A stretch of 23,594 bases of DNA from a virus, in IMG/VR virus record IMGVR_UViG_3300021957_000311, positions 1 to 23,594 of that record; one strand, given 5' to 3'. Every line of letters starts with the position of its first letter. Position 1 is the stretch's first letter. Made by a program: the position numbers and the translations under genes. The notes under the pieces are model-generated. The model was given only the letters and a program-made list of their open reading frames with translations, was not told the origin of the DNA and did no database searches. Shown here piece after piece: positions 15,167-21,445 of this stretch.

Positions 15167-16193
15167 GCAAAAATTCAAGAAATACTCTTTGTGGAACACG
15201 CAATACGTATGAAGCATTATCTTGCCAACCATATGATATTAAAATATCATTTCCAAGAATAGCTACTCCCGTAACAAACTCAATATTATAGTCTTGTCCT
15301 CTGACATGATCATAATAGGTTCCCATGAAATGGAATTCACGACTTTTGTGTACGATATTCCAATCGTTATCCCATATAATAACTCTATGCGCGTAGTTAC
15401 CGTCTTTCCTACCAAAAGGATCGCGCAATAAGTTTGTTTCGTGAATGAAAGCCATACGCTGATGTTCATTGATACGAATTACTTGTGAGCCACCCCTAAA
15501 GTCTTTATTGGCATCAATTTTCTTATCTGCATCATACACAGCGTCAACGGTTGTGCCACTTTCAATATCAAACTTAACAACCTGTGTTGGGTTGCACCAC
15601 TTAATAAAGTGGTAAGGCATATCAAGAACTGGCATCCAATTCTTTTCACAGTAAGAACTATCGTCACCTGGTGTTGGAATAGAATTTCGTGATACTTCTG
15701 TCCATTCACCATCAATAAATTCGATTTCACACATCTCCATGCGACCCCGACCTTTATCATCAAAGCAGTCTCGACGTACTCCACATAGGAATAGCTTATC
15801 GTCCCAACTGAACAGACGTGCATCTTCAAGACCTATGAAGTTCCATGTTGGTTTCCCAGTATCTAACGCCATATTAACACGCTGTGCATTAATAAGGTTT
15901 AAGTTAGAATCTAACTCACATATTACATTATGTGTAGTAAGAGTTACGTCATTTTCGGGGTGAATATAAACAAGAGGTCCCCATTGGTGTGGAAACTTTT
16001 TGCCTTCGCTGTGATATAGGTAATAGTTAACGTGCCTTACATTTACAAGGAGCTTACCGTTGTGCGAGAATATAGAGGGGTTCATGATCCCTGTCTCGTT
16101 TCCAAGAACTTCTGTTGGTATCAATAAGGGGTGTAATGAACCCCCTCTTTTCAGTGCGTATGTTGCCAAGCCGCCCATGTACAAATCGTGCAT
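15156..16193 (-). CDS. GH130-like five-bladed beta-propeller protein (glycoside phosphorylase-related)
   Basis: At 345 aa it is in the size range of GH130 mannooligosaccharide phosphorylases. It shows M-N-P-S-I-F (37-42) followed by L-L-V-N-V-R-H-V-N-Y (48-57), the diagnostic G-L-E-D-A-R-L-F (121-128), and repeated propeller strands. GH130 enzymes cleave beta-mannosides with phosphate using an Asp acid, and D124 of E-D-A-R is a candidate. The gene sits with a nucleotidyltransferase and FkbM-type methyltransferase, so a role in sugar turnover or virion/host glycan modification is inferred; activity may differ from known GH130. GGAGAG precedes the ATG at 16193. Confidence 0.75.
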   Translation of the reverse strand: MHDLYMGGLATYALKRGGSLHPLLIPTEVLGNETGIMNPSIFSHNGKLLVNVRHVNYYLYHSEGKKFPHQWGPLVYIHPENDVTLTTHNVICELDSNLNLINAQRVNMALDTGKPTWNFIGLEDARLFSWDDKLFLCGVRRDCFDDKGRGRMEMCEIEFIDGEWTEVSRNSIPTPGDDSSYCEKNWMPVLDMPYHFIKWCNPTQVVKFDIESGTTVDAVYDADKKIDANKDFRGGSQVIRINEHQRMAFIHETNLLRDPFGRKDGNYAHRVIIWDNDWNIVHKSREFHFMGTYYDHVRGQDYNIEFVTGVAILGNDILISYGWQDNASYVLRVPQRVFLEFLHGE

Positions 16194-16228
16194 GTTCTCT
16201 CCATTATATAATTATAGTATAGTAGTTC

Positions 16229-16558
16229 TTACCAGTCTGGTACGAACGTATTCATTGTATTTATCTCAACCTTCTTAGCCAAAACTTTGTTGATAACATC
16301 CATTTCGCTTTCAGTCATAGATTCTTCTATCCAAGATACAACATCTGCTTTTGTAACATCATCTAGTTCGATGTAATCAGCCGCCGATGTAGATGAAAGA
16401 TCAAGTAATGTTTTGCCAACATAAGTAGCTTTTTTGTTGGCATCATTAGTAGCAATCTTTCTCCACTTGATAGAAATGATTGCATCTGCTAACACATCAC
16501 CATCGCTATTTGTTTGGTCAAGGGTTCCAAGCTTTAGTATTTCCCATGTGTAGTTCAT
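16229..16558 (-). CDS. Small phage protein, paralogue of the next upstream gene (DUF7936-like, 109 aa)
   Basis: It starts M-N-Y-T-W-E-I-L-K-L-G-T and shares the layout of the 127-aa neighbour: a beta N-terminus, D-A-I-I-S-I-K-W-R, a degraded G-x-x-G segment, then D-V-T-K-A-D-V-V-S-W-I-E (67-78) and a helical C-terminus. I associate this pattern with DUF7936-type proteins of marine phages (recollection, not a search). Function unknown. It ends in V-P-D-W, 35 bases before the GH130-like gene. Confidence 0.75.
   Translation of the reverse strand: MNYTWEILKLGTLDQTNSDGDVLADAIISIKWRKIATNDANKKATYVGKTLLDLSSTSAADYIELDDVTKADVVSWIEESMTESEMDVINKVLAKKVEINTMNTFVPDW
16258..16265 (-). promoter_or_regulatory. 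Possible late promoter, one mismatch (GATAAATA), upstream of the GH130-like gene
   Basis: GATAAATA on the minus strand lies inside the 3' end of the 109-aa gene, 65 bases before the ATG at 16193. Its location inside coding sequence weakens the case. Confidence 0.3.
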
Positions 16559-16573
16559 AATCGTTACTTTCTA

Positions 16574-16957
16574 TTATTCATCACCTGATGGTGCTGGTGT
16601 TGCTTCACCCCAAGGTAGGTCTGCGCCAGTTTTCTCTACAGCAATATCTTTATCAATTTCTTTTTGAATTTGCATATCGATGTGAGCTTTGTATCCTGGG
16701 TCTGAATCAATTACGTTTGTAATCCAACCAATTACTGTTGCTTCTTCTAGGTCTTCAAAAGCAGTAAACGAACCCGCTGGTACGTTAGCCGCACTGAATG
16801 GTGTAGCACCTGTAAATGAACCTTCGTTGCCTTCTTCATCAGTACCTACGATGTCCCAATAAGTTTGAACCACTGCGTTTGTTAAAGTTTCACCAGCAGC
16901 GTTAACTTCATCTTTTACCTTTAGGTTTCTGACAGTATATGTATATGTAAATGCCAT
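16574..16957 (-). CDS. Small phage protein (DUF7936-like, 127 aa)
   Basis: It starts M-A-F-T-Y-T-Y-T-V. It then has V-V-Q-T-Y-W-D-I-V-G-T-D (29-40), E-E-G-N-E-G-S-F-T-G-A-T-P-F (41-54), F-E-D-L-E-E-A-T-V-I-G-W-I (67-79) and I-D-M-Q-I-Q-K-E-I-D (93-102). This is the canonical form of a small protein family that I recall as widespread in marine phages; the 109-aa neighbour is a diverged copy. The C-terminus is a Pro/Glu tail. GGAGAAA precedes the ATG, with two late-promoter motifs upstream. Function unknown; a small beta virion protein is possible. Confidence 0.8.
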   Translation of the reverse strand: MAFTYTYTVRNLKVKDEVNAAGETLTNAVVQTYWDIVGTDEEGNEGSFTGATPFSAANVPAGSFTAFEDLEEATVIGWITNVIDSDPGYKAHIDMQIQKEIDKDIAVEKTGADLPWGEATPAPSGDE

Positions 16958-16989
16958 TATATTTCTCCATTTTTATTGTGGTAGTGTCT

Positions 16990-16997
16990 TATTTATC
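16990..16997 (-). promoter_or_regulatory. Possible late promoter, one mismatch (GATAAATA)
   Basis: GATAAATA on the minus strand lies 33 bases before the ATG at 16957, in the gap after the oxygenase gene. It forms a tandem pair with the exact motif at 17027-17034. Confidence 0.45.
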
Positions 16998-17026
16998 TAA
17001 AACACGGTTTTTCTTGTGTCTTACTC

Positions 17027-17034
17027 TATTTATA
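17027..17034 (-). promoter_or_regulatory. T4-type late promoter (TATAAATA) for the DUF7936-like genes
   Basis: An exact TATAAATA on the minus strand begins just past the oxygenase stop (17039), 70 bases before the ATG at 16957. It probably starts the transcript for the two paralogous small genes and the downstream cassette. Confidence 0.7.
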
Positions 17035-17038
17035 CGTT

Positions 17039-17599
17039 TTAACCACGGTACAAATATAAATCTACAGGAACGCATATACGCAAAGTAGAATAGTAAGGGT
17101 TAACGTGATGGTATGTGAAACTGGGAAAAATCATAAAATCTCCCGTTCTTGGGGTAATTGCATGTCTATCAAACAAAGGATTAAACCAATCATCATATCC
17201 CCTATTAGCATTGCTTCTTGGGTCAGAAAATACTATGTCACCACCACTATTTTGATCTTCTGCTAATATGTAAAATACACCAGATAAGTGTGCGCCAGAA
17301 TGATTATGTATAGTCATGTTATAGTCTTTGCTATGACCTGTAATCCATGCTTTCATTTCATGACTTTTAAAATCTTCAATACTTTTATTAATAGAGTGCT
17401 TTAGGTAATCGTTAAACTTATCGTGTACTAATGACTTGAACTTATTCATTACATCAGAGTTATCTTTAAATATATTACCGCCATCTACCTCTCCTGTTAA
17501 ATCATTTAAGTTGTAGGTAGTGAATATGTGTTCAACAAGCCCTTCAACGTCAAATTTTCCAGAACCAATGGTAGTAGGCCAATGCGGATTAAAATCCAT
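17039..17599 (-). CDS. Fe(II)/2-oxoglutarate-dependent oxygenase (2OG-FeII_Oxy_5-like, 186 aa)
   Basis: The double-stranded beta-helix motifs are M-T-I-H-N-H-S (95-101, candidate ligands H98/H100), L-S-G-V-F-Y-I (105-111), G-G-D-I-V-F-S-D-P-R (119-128), G-D-F-M-I-F-P (153-159), distal His in Y-H-H-V-N-P (163-168) and R174 for 2-oxoglutarate. This is the pattern of the phage 2OG-Fe(II) oxygenases often annotated as prolyl-hydroxylase-like. The frame extends to 17626, but the ATG at 17599 is taken: AAGGAG (17606-17611) lies 6 bases before it, and the late promoter at 17627-17634 would start RNA downstream of the 17626 codon. The gene diverges from the plus-strand operon that begins with a second oxygenase-like protein. 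Substrate unknown. Confidence 0.9.
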   Translation of the reverse strand: MDFNPHWPTTIGSGKFDVEGLVEHIFTTYNLNDLTGEVDGGNIFKDNSDVMNKFKSLVHDKFNDYLKHSINKSIEDFKSHEMKAWITGHSKDYNMTIHNHSGAHLSGVFYILAEDQNSGGDIVFSDPRSNANRGYDDWFNPLFDRHAITPRTGDFMIFPSFTYHHVNPYYSTLRICVPVDLYLYRG

Positions 17600-17605
17600 A
17601 ACAGT

Positions 17606-17611
17606 CTCCTT
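17606..17611 (-). promoter_or_regulatory. Ribosome-binding site deciding the oxygenase start
   Basis: AAGGAG on the minus strand, 6 bases before the ATG at 17599. It overrules the longer frame starting at 17626. Confidence 0.8.
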
Positions 17612-17626
17612 CATGATATATGACAT

Positions 17627-17634
17627 TATTTATA
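17627..17634 (-). promoter_or_regulatory. T4-type late promoter (TATAAATA) for the oxygenase gene
   Basis: An exact TATAAATA on the minus strand, 28 bases before the chosen ATG. It forms one half of a back-to-back promoter pair with the plus-strand motif at 17674-17681. Confidence 0.75.
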
Positions 17635-17647
17635 ACAAATCTTTGAG

Positions 17648-17681
17648 TTGACATTTTGGACTAAATATGGTAGTATAAATA
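17648..17681 (+). promoter_or_regulatory. Compound promoter of the radical-SAM operon: TTGACA, TAGTAT and an exact TATAAATA
   Basis: TTGACA (17648-17653) is followed after 17 bases by TAGTAT (17671-17676), a sigma-70 layout with a weak -10. Overlapping it is an exact late box TATAAATA (17674-17681). The start codon at 17706 is 25 bases further on. The operon may therefore be expressed both early by host polymerase and late by the phage sigma. Confidence 0.6.
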
Positions 17682-17705
17682 ACAATACAATATGAACAGG
17701 TAGCT

Positions 17706-18158
17706 ATGACATTTATCGACTTTGAAAACTTTCTGCTAACAGAAGAGTGTTTTGATAACCATGATGTTTCTTATATAGACGAAGATGGTAATCAACACTA
17801 CATAGAACAAACTGACTTCATCTCATATGTTGGGACTGTAGCTAGGTTGTTGTCTGAGAGTAGAACTATGAAAGTCGAGCAAATAGAGACTTTACTGTTT
17901 GTTAAAGGAACTGTTCATGCCTTTTACAATCAAAAGAATGGCGCATCATTTGATGTTCATACAGACCCTGTAGATGTTTTTATAGAATGTCTTGCTGGTA
18001 AGAAGATCATGGAAGTTGATGGCAAAGAGGTTGTGTTAGAAAAAGGCGATACGGTTTTAATACCATCAGGAACACCGCATAGAGCGTTAAATTATGAAAA
18101 GGCATTGATGTTATCACATGGCATTCACGACACAGAAACACTTAATCGTATACGTTAA
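17706..18158 (+). CDS. Compact JmjC/cupin_4-type Fe(II) oxygenase-like protein (150 aa)
   Basis: Residues 80-140 carry the core of JmjC/ribosomal-oxygenase cupins: S-F-D-V-H-T-D-P-V-D-V-F (81-92) with H85-x-D87, then L-A-G-K-K-I-M-E-V, then G-D-T-V-L-I-P-S-G-T-P-H-R-A (114-127) with distal H125. H85, D87 and H125 make a plausible Fe(II) facial triad. Known cupin_4 enzymes hydroxylate protein or RNA-associated residues using 2-oxoglutarate, but they are much larger; here only the catalytic barrel and a short N-terminal region remain. It is the first gene of the radical-SAM operon and overlaps the next by 41 bases, so a role in the same pathway is inferred. A non-catalytic cupin is the alternative. 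Confidence 0.78.
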   Translation: MTFIDFENFLLTEECFDNHDVSYIDEDGNQHYIEQTDFISYVGTVARLLSESRTMKVEQIETLLFVKGTVHAFYNQKNGASFDVHTDPVDVFIECLAGKKIMEVDGKEVVLEKGDTVLIPSGTPHRALNYEKALMLSHGIHDTETLNRIR

Positions 18159-19146
18159 GACCACCGAAACTTGTAATCTGAACTGCGCCCATTGTTTTAC
18201 TTCTGGTATTAACGGACGTAAGATTTACTTTGATGCGGATAAGACAGCGAAGTGGTGTAACGAATTAGACGATGGGTCAAATCAAATACACTTTGAGTAT
18301 CATGGTGGTGAGCCTCTGCTTGCACCCATGAAAGACCTGTGGCATTTCTACAATGTTACGAAAGAACATTGGGGTGATAAATGTACACATGGTATCACAA
18401 CAAATCTTACGTATAAACTGACTGACGAACGTGTTGAGTTTCTTAAGGTGTTAGATTCTGGTTCTATCGGTACATCATGGGACCCCAACATTCGTTTTGC
18501 AAACGAAAAGCAAAGACAGCTTTGGGAAGACAACGTAAAGCGTTTGGTTTCTGAAGGTTGTAACATCCAATGTTTTATTTCCGTATCTAAAGATGTTGTT
18601 GCAATGGAACCCCTTGAGATTGCTGATTATATGCATTCACTTGGAGTGGGTTCTATTAACTATGAACGATTGACCCACGATGGCAATGCAACAATTAATA
18701 CAGATATTTTTCCACATAACTCTGAGCTTGATGCTTTTTGGATGAAGATGCATGAGACGACTAAAGATCACCCTATACATAATAACTTTCTCAATTCAGT
18801 TTATGATAAGTTTAGTAAAGGTCAATTCTTTAATGGTACGTTCTGTAGGGATTGTGAGCAAAAGATACACACTATCAATGCTGATGGTACTGTAGCAGGT
18901 TGTCCTAATACTGCACCAACACAATGGTATGGTGACATCAGTATGCCAGCAAAGACAGTGAGAGAAAGCCCTAAGCGCATGGAAGTGATTGCTTGTGAGA
19001 CACATGAGCGTGACCCACGTTGTTACGACTGTCCTGTGTTTATCTATTGCCATTCTGATTGTCATCAGTTACAATGGATGGAAGACGTATGCCCAGCGCC
19101 TAAAACATTGATGTTGAAATTAGCGGGAGACAAAGGATGGATTTGA
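18118..19146 (+). CDS. Radical-SAM enzyme with full SPASM domain (rSAM-1, 342 aa)
   Basis: The radical-SAM cluster motif is C19-N-L-N-C23-A-H-C26 and the SAM-binding G-G-E is at 63-65. The C-terminal SPASM domain is complete: C246 to C262 across I-N-A-D-G-T-V-A-G-C, then C302-x2-C305-x5-C311-x3-C315 and C325, enough ligands for two auxiliary 4Fe-4S clusters. SPASM enzymes such as AlbA and anaerobic sulfatase-maturating enzymes act mostly on peptides or proteins. The core motif begins 19 residues from the N-terminus, so no separate peptide-recognition (RRE) domain is present. The ATG at 18118 has a weak ribosome site and lies inside the previous gene, suggesting coupling. Confidence 0.93.
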   Translation: MAFTTQKHLIVYVKTTETCNLNCAHCFTSGINGRKIYFDADKTAKWCNELDDGSNQIHFEYHGGEPLLAPMKDLWHFYNVTKEHWGDKCTHGITTNLTYKLTDERVEFLKVLDSGSIGTSWDPNIRFANEKQRQLWEDNVKRLVSEGCNIQCFISVSKDVVAMEPLEIADYMHSLGVGSINYERLTHDGNATINTDIFPHNSELDAFWMKMHETTKDHPIHNNFLNSVYDKFSKGQFFNGTFCRDCEQKIHTINADGTVAGCPNTAPTQWYGDISMPAKTVRESPKRMEVIACETHERDPRCYDCPVFIYCHSDCHQLQWMEDVCPAPKTLMLKLAGDKGWI

Positions 19147-20174
19147 TTATTAAGCCAACCGAGGCTTGTAACTTTAAATGTACGTTTTGTTCTTCGACTG
19201 ACATCGACCCCAATGAAGTTGGGCTGTTGGACTTGGAATATATCTATCGTTTCTTGAAAAGGTATCCTGATACTAACACAATCATTGTTAATGGTGGTGA
19301 CCCACTTATGGTCAAGCCAGAGTATTACCAAGAACTGATAGACCATCTTGATGAACATGATTACCCAGCATATATTAGCTTTACATCTAACCTATGGCCT
19401 TTCTTAATGCGCCCAGAGAAGTGGCTACCCATCTTCAAGAACGAAAGATTTGGTTGTGCAACATCATTTCAATATGGTGGTGGTAGACTAAAAGGTGACT
19501 ATTCAGAGTTTACAGAAAAAGACTTTTGGATGGTGTCTGATGCTATGTTAAAACATACTGGCGAACGTCCACCCTTTATTGCGGTTATTACAGAAGAGAA
19601 TGAACATCTTGCTATCAAGAACGTTGAGCTTGCCAAAGAGATGGACGTGGAGTGTAAGTTAAACTATGCTATGGCGTCTGGCGTACAAGGTAGCACGTAT
19701 CAGTTAAGTAAGATTTACGAAACATACCTTGAAATATATGATCGTGGTTTAGCTGAATATGAGTTCAACACTAAACAAATGATGAAACGTCTCCAAGGCT
19801 TTTCAACTACTTGCCCTCAAAATAGGCATTGCGATGGTGGCATTCGTGCATTCAACCCAGGTGGTGACTATTACTCTTGTGGCTCTTTTGCTGATGATAT
19901 GGATTATCCTATTGATTTTGAGACTGAGATGAATGGTGAGATGCAGACACCTCTTCAAAATGATCCTAACATACAGACTATGAAAATGGCTTGTTACACT
20001 TGCCCTATGTTTGAAATATGTAATGGCTGTAAAAAGACAGTACGTGATATGAAACGTGAAGGGACAACTGAAGCACATTGCAAACAAATGAAATCACTCG
20101 CTCCAAGAATACTTGCTACGAATGGAATGAGTCCAGATATGGTGACGCCTTATGTTGATGAATCTATCAATTAA
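19137..20174 (+). CDS. Radical-SAM enzyme with variant SPASM domain (rSAM-2, 345 aa)
   Basis: The motif C11-N-F-K-C15-T-F-C18 lies near the extreme N-terminus. The G-G-E position reads G-G-D (53-55). The C-terminal auxiliary Cys set is C226/C232 with C248, then C286-x2-C289-x5-C295-x2-C298 and C315; the x2 spacing between C295 and C298 differs from the usual x3. Y-Y-S-C-G-S-F (245-251) fills the place of the usual G-x4-C. The start overlaps rSAM-1 by 10 bases, with GGGAGACAAAGG directly before the ATG, a convincing ribosome site. It probably works on the same or a linked substrate as its neighbours. Confidence 0.92.
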   Translation: MDLIIKPTEACNFKCTFCSSTDIDPNEVGLLDLEYIYRFLKRYPDTNTIIVNGGDPLMVKPEYYQELIDHLDEHDYPAYISFTSNLWPFLMRPEKWLPIFKNERFGCATSFQYGGGRLKGDYSEFTEKDFWMVSDAMLKHTGERPPFIAVITEENEHLAIKNVELAKEMDVECKLNYAMASGVQGSTYQLSKIYETYLEIYDRGLAEYEFNTKQMMKRLQGFSTTCPQNRHCDGGIRAFNPGGDYYSCGSFADDMDYPIDFETEMNGEMQTPLQNDPNIQTMKMACYTCPMFEICNGCKKTVRDMKREGTTEAHCKQMKSLAPRILATNGMSPDMVTPYVDESIN

Positions 20175-21066
20175 TCCGACATACTATTGCAACTTTGCCT
20201 GTGACTTTTGCTACTTGACAACAGCACAATTAAATGATAGACATAAGATAACACCGCTATGGTTAGATCATTCGTTACGTCAAATAAACGATCCTATTGG
20301 ACATGTTGATCTGTATGGTGGTGAGATTGGGTTATTGACGCCAGAATACTTCTATGAACTAAAAAGTATTATAAGAAGATATTACGATGGTGATATAAAC
20401 ATCAATACAAACCTTTCTGCGTTTCCAGACTTCTTTCGAGATGATGATGTGACGTTATCTGTATCGTATGACTTTCATGCAAGAGAGAAAGAACAGCACG
20501 TTCTGAATAACATGATGAACGCAAATAAAGATTTATCTGTTCTAATATTAGCTAGTCCTAAAGTTTTAGAGATGGATGTTGAATTTATGATCTTTACGTT
20601 GAATATGATTTCTAATGTAAAGTCAGTTGAGATTAAACCTTATTCAATTAACCAAGCTAATGCTCACCCTGTCACGCATAAAGACTTTGAAGACTTCGTT
20701 ATTAAGTTTGATGAAGCAAAGACAGAAAAGAAGTTTAACTTTCAAAATATGGATAACATATGGCGAAGTATAGATAAAGAATATGATGCGTTTAGTAATG
20801 ATCACGTATATATTACACCTAAGGGTAAATATGGTGTGCTTGAGTTCGATAAATACGATAAGGAATACTTCAAAGAATACGATACATACTATGAATACAA
20901 GAAGTGGGCTAGGGAAGAACCTGAGAACAATCTAAGCGAAATATGTAAGACGTGTAAATATTATGGTAATTGTTTGACAGAACATTATCGGTATGTAAAG
21001 GATTTGACTAATAGTTGTAATGGATACAAAGGATTGTTAGAATATTATGAAAGAATGGAAAGCTAG
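20152..21066 (+). CDS. Radical-SAM enzyme with reduced (twitch-like) auxiliary motif (rSAM-3, 304 aa)
   Basis: The cluster motif is C13-N-F-A-C17-D-F-C20 and G-G-E is at 56-58. The C-terminus has only C265-x2-C268-x5-C274 and C289, enough for one auxiliary cluster. The first SPASM Cys pair is absent: the region that would hold it, I-T-P-K-G-K-Y-G-V-L (221-230), keeps the beta hairpin but has no Cys. It is shorter than rSAM-1 and rSAM-2. The start at 20152 overlaps rSAM-2 by 23 bases; a second in-frame ATG at 20158 is possible. A related but distinct reaction on the pathway is inferred. Confidence 0.9.
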   Translation: MLMNLSINPTYYCNFACDFCYLTTAQLNDRHKITPLWLDHSLRQINDPIGHVDLYGGEIGLLTPEYFYELKSIIRRYYDGDININTNLSAFPDFFRDDDVTLSVSYDFHAREKEQHVLNNMMNANKDLSVLILASPKVLEMDVEFMIFTLNMISNVKSVEIKPYSINQANAHPVTHKDFEDFVIKFDEAKTEKKFNFQNMDNIWRSIDKEYDAFSNDHVYITPKGKYGVLEFDKYDKEYFKEYDTYYEYKKWAREEPENNLSEICKTCKYYGNCLTEHYRYVKDLTNSCNGYKGLLEYYERMES

Positions 21067-21445
21067 ACAAAGCGCATATCATTTGACAGCATCTTTATTC
21101 AAAGATGATCTGACTGATGTGGAGATTAATTGGCAACCTGACCTTACGGTTGAGTTTGCTCTAACACACTTCAGAGAGTATGTAGACGAATGGATTTATC
21201 CAGCCAAATCATATGTGGTTGCGATATGTTATGCCCATTGGCTTAGTAAAGACTTCAATGAAGACTTCTTTGATGCACTAAATGATCCAGAATTGCTATT
21301 TAATAATGACCCCCATTTTGTTCCATATTGGCAAGACAAAGAAACTTATGATGAAATACTCGCCCAACTAGACTTTAACGAGAAGCTTGGTATGGTTCCT
21401 GACATATACGAATACTATAAAGAGGAAATGTTATTTGGACTTTAA
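21047..21445 (+). CDS. Orphan 132-aa acidic helical protein within the radical-SAM operon
   Basis: Not recognised. It is acidic and mostly helical, rich in aromatic residues (for example E-Y-V-D-E-W-I-Y-P-A and V-V-A-I-C-Y-A-H-W-L), with no signal peptide, membrane segment or Cys-rich motif. It overlaps rSAM-3 by 20 bases and rSAM-4 by 11. AAAGGA lies some 13 bases upstream of the ATG, so translation is probably coupled. A separate recognition or chaperone subunit is possible because the radical-SAM proteins lack N-terminal recognition domains. It could equally be the substrate or an unrelated passenger. Confidence 0.8.
   Translation: MKEWKARQSAYHLTASLFKDDLTDVEINWQPDLTVEFALTHFREYVDEWIYPAKSYVVAICYAHWLSKDFNEDFFDALNDPELLFNNDPHFVPYWQDKETYDEILAQLDFNEKLGMVPDIYEYYKEEMLFGL
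21421..21426 (+). promoter_or_regulatory. Ribosome-binding site deciding the TTG start of rSAM-4
   Basis: AGAGGA lies 8 bases before the TTG at 21435, within the end of the 132-aa gene. No in-frame ATG lies between the start of the open frame and the cluster motif. Confidence 0.65.

Noticed and set aside
16127-16151. Hairpin-like AGGGG ... CCCCT followed by CTTTT on the plus strand, resembling a terminator
   Set aside because: It lies inside the GH130-like coding sequence, has a 10-base loop and 5-bp stem, and is explained by codons for the N-terminal residues.
16204-16222. Two TATAAT-like boxes on the minus strand just before the GH130-like start
   Set aside because: No -35 element at 16-18 bases; the stretch is simply AT-rich.
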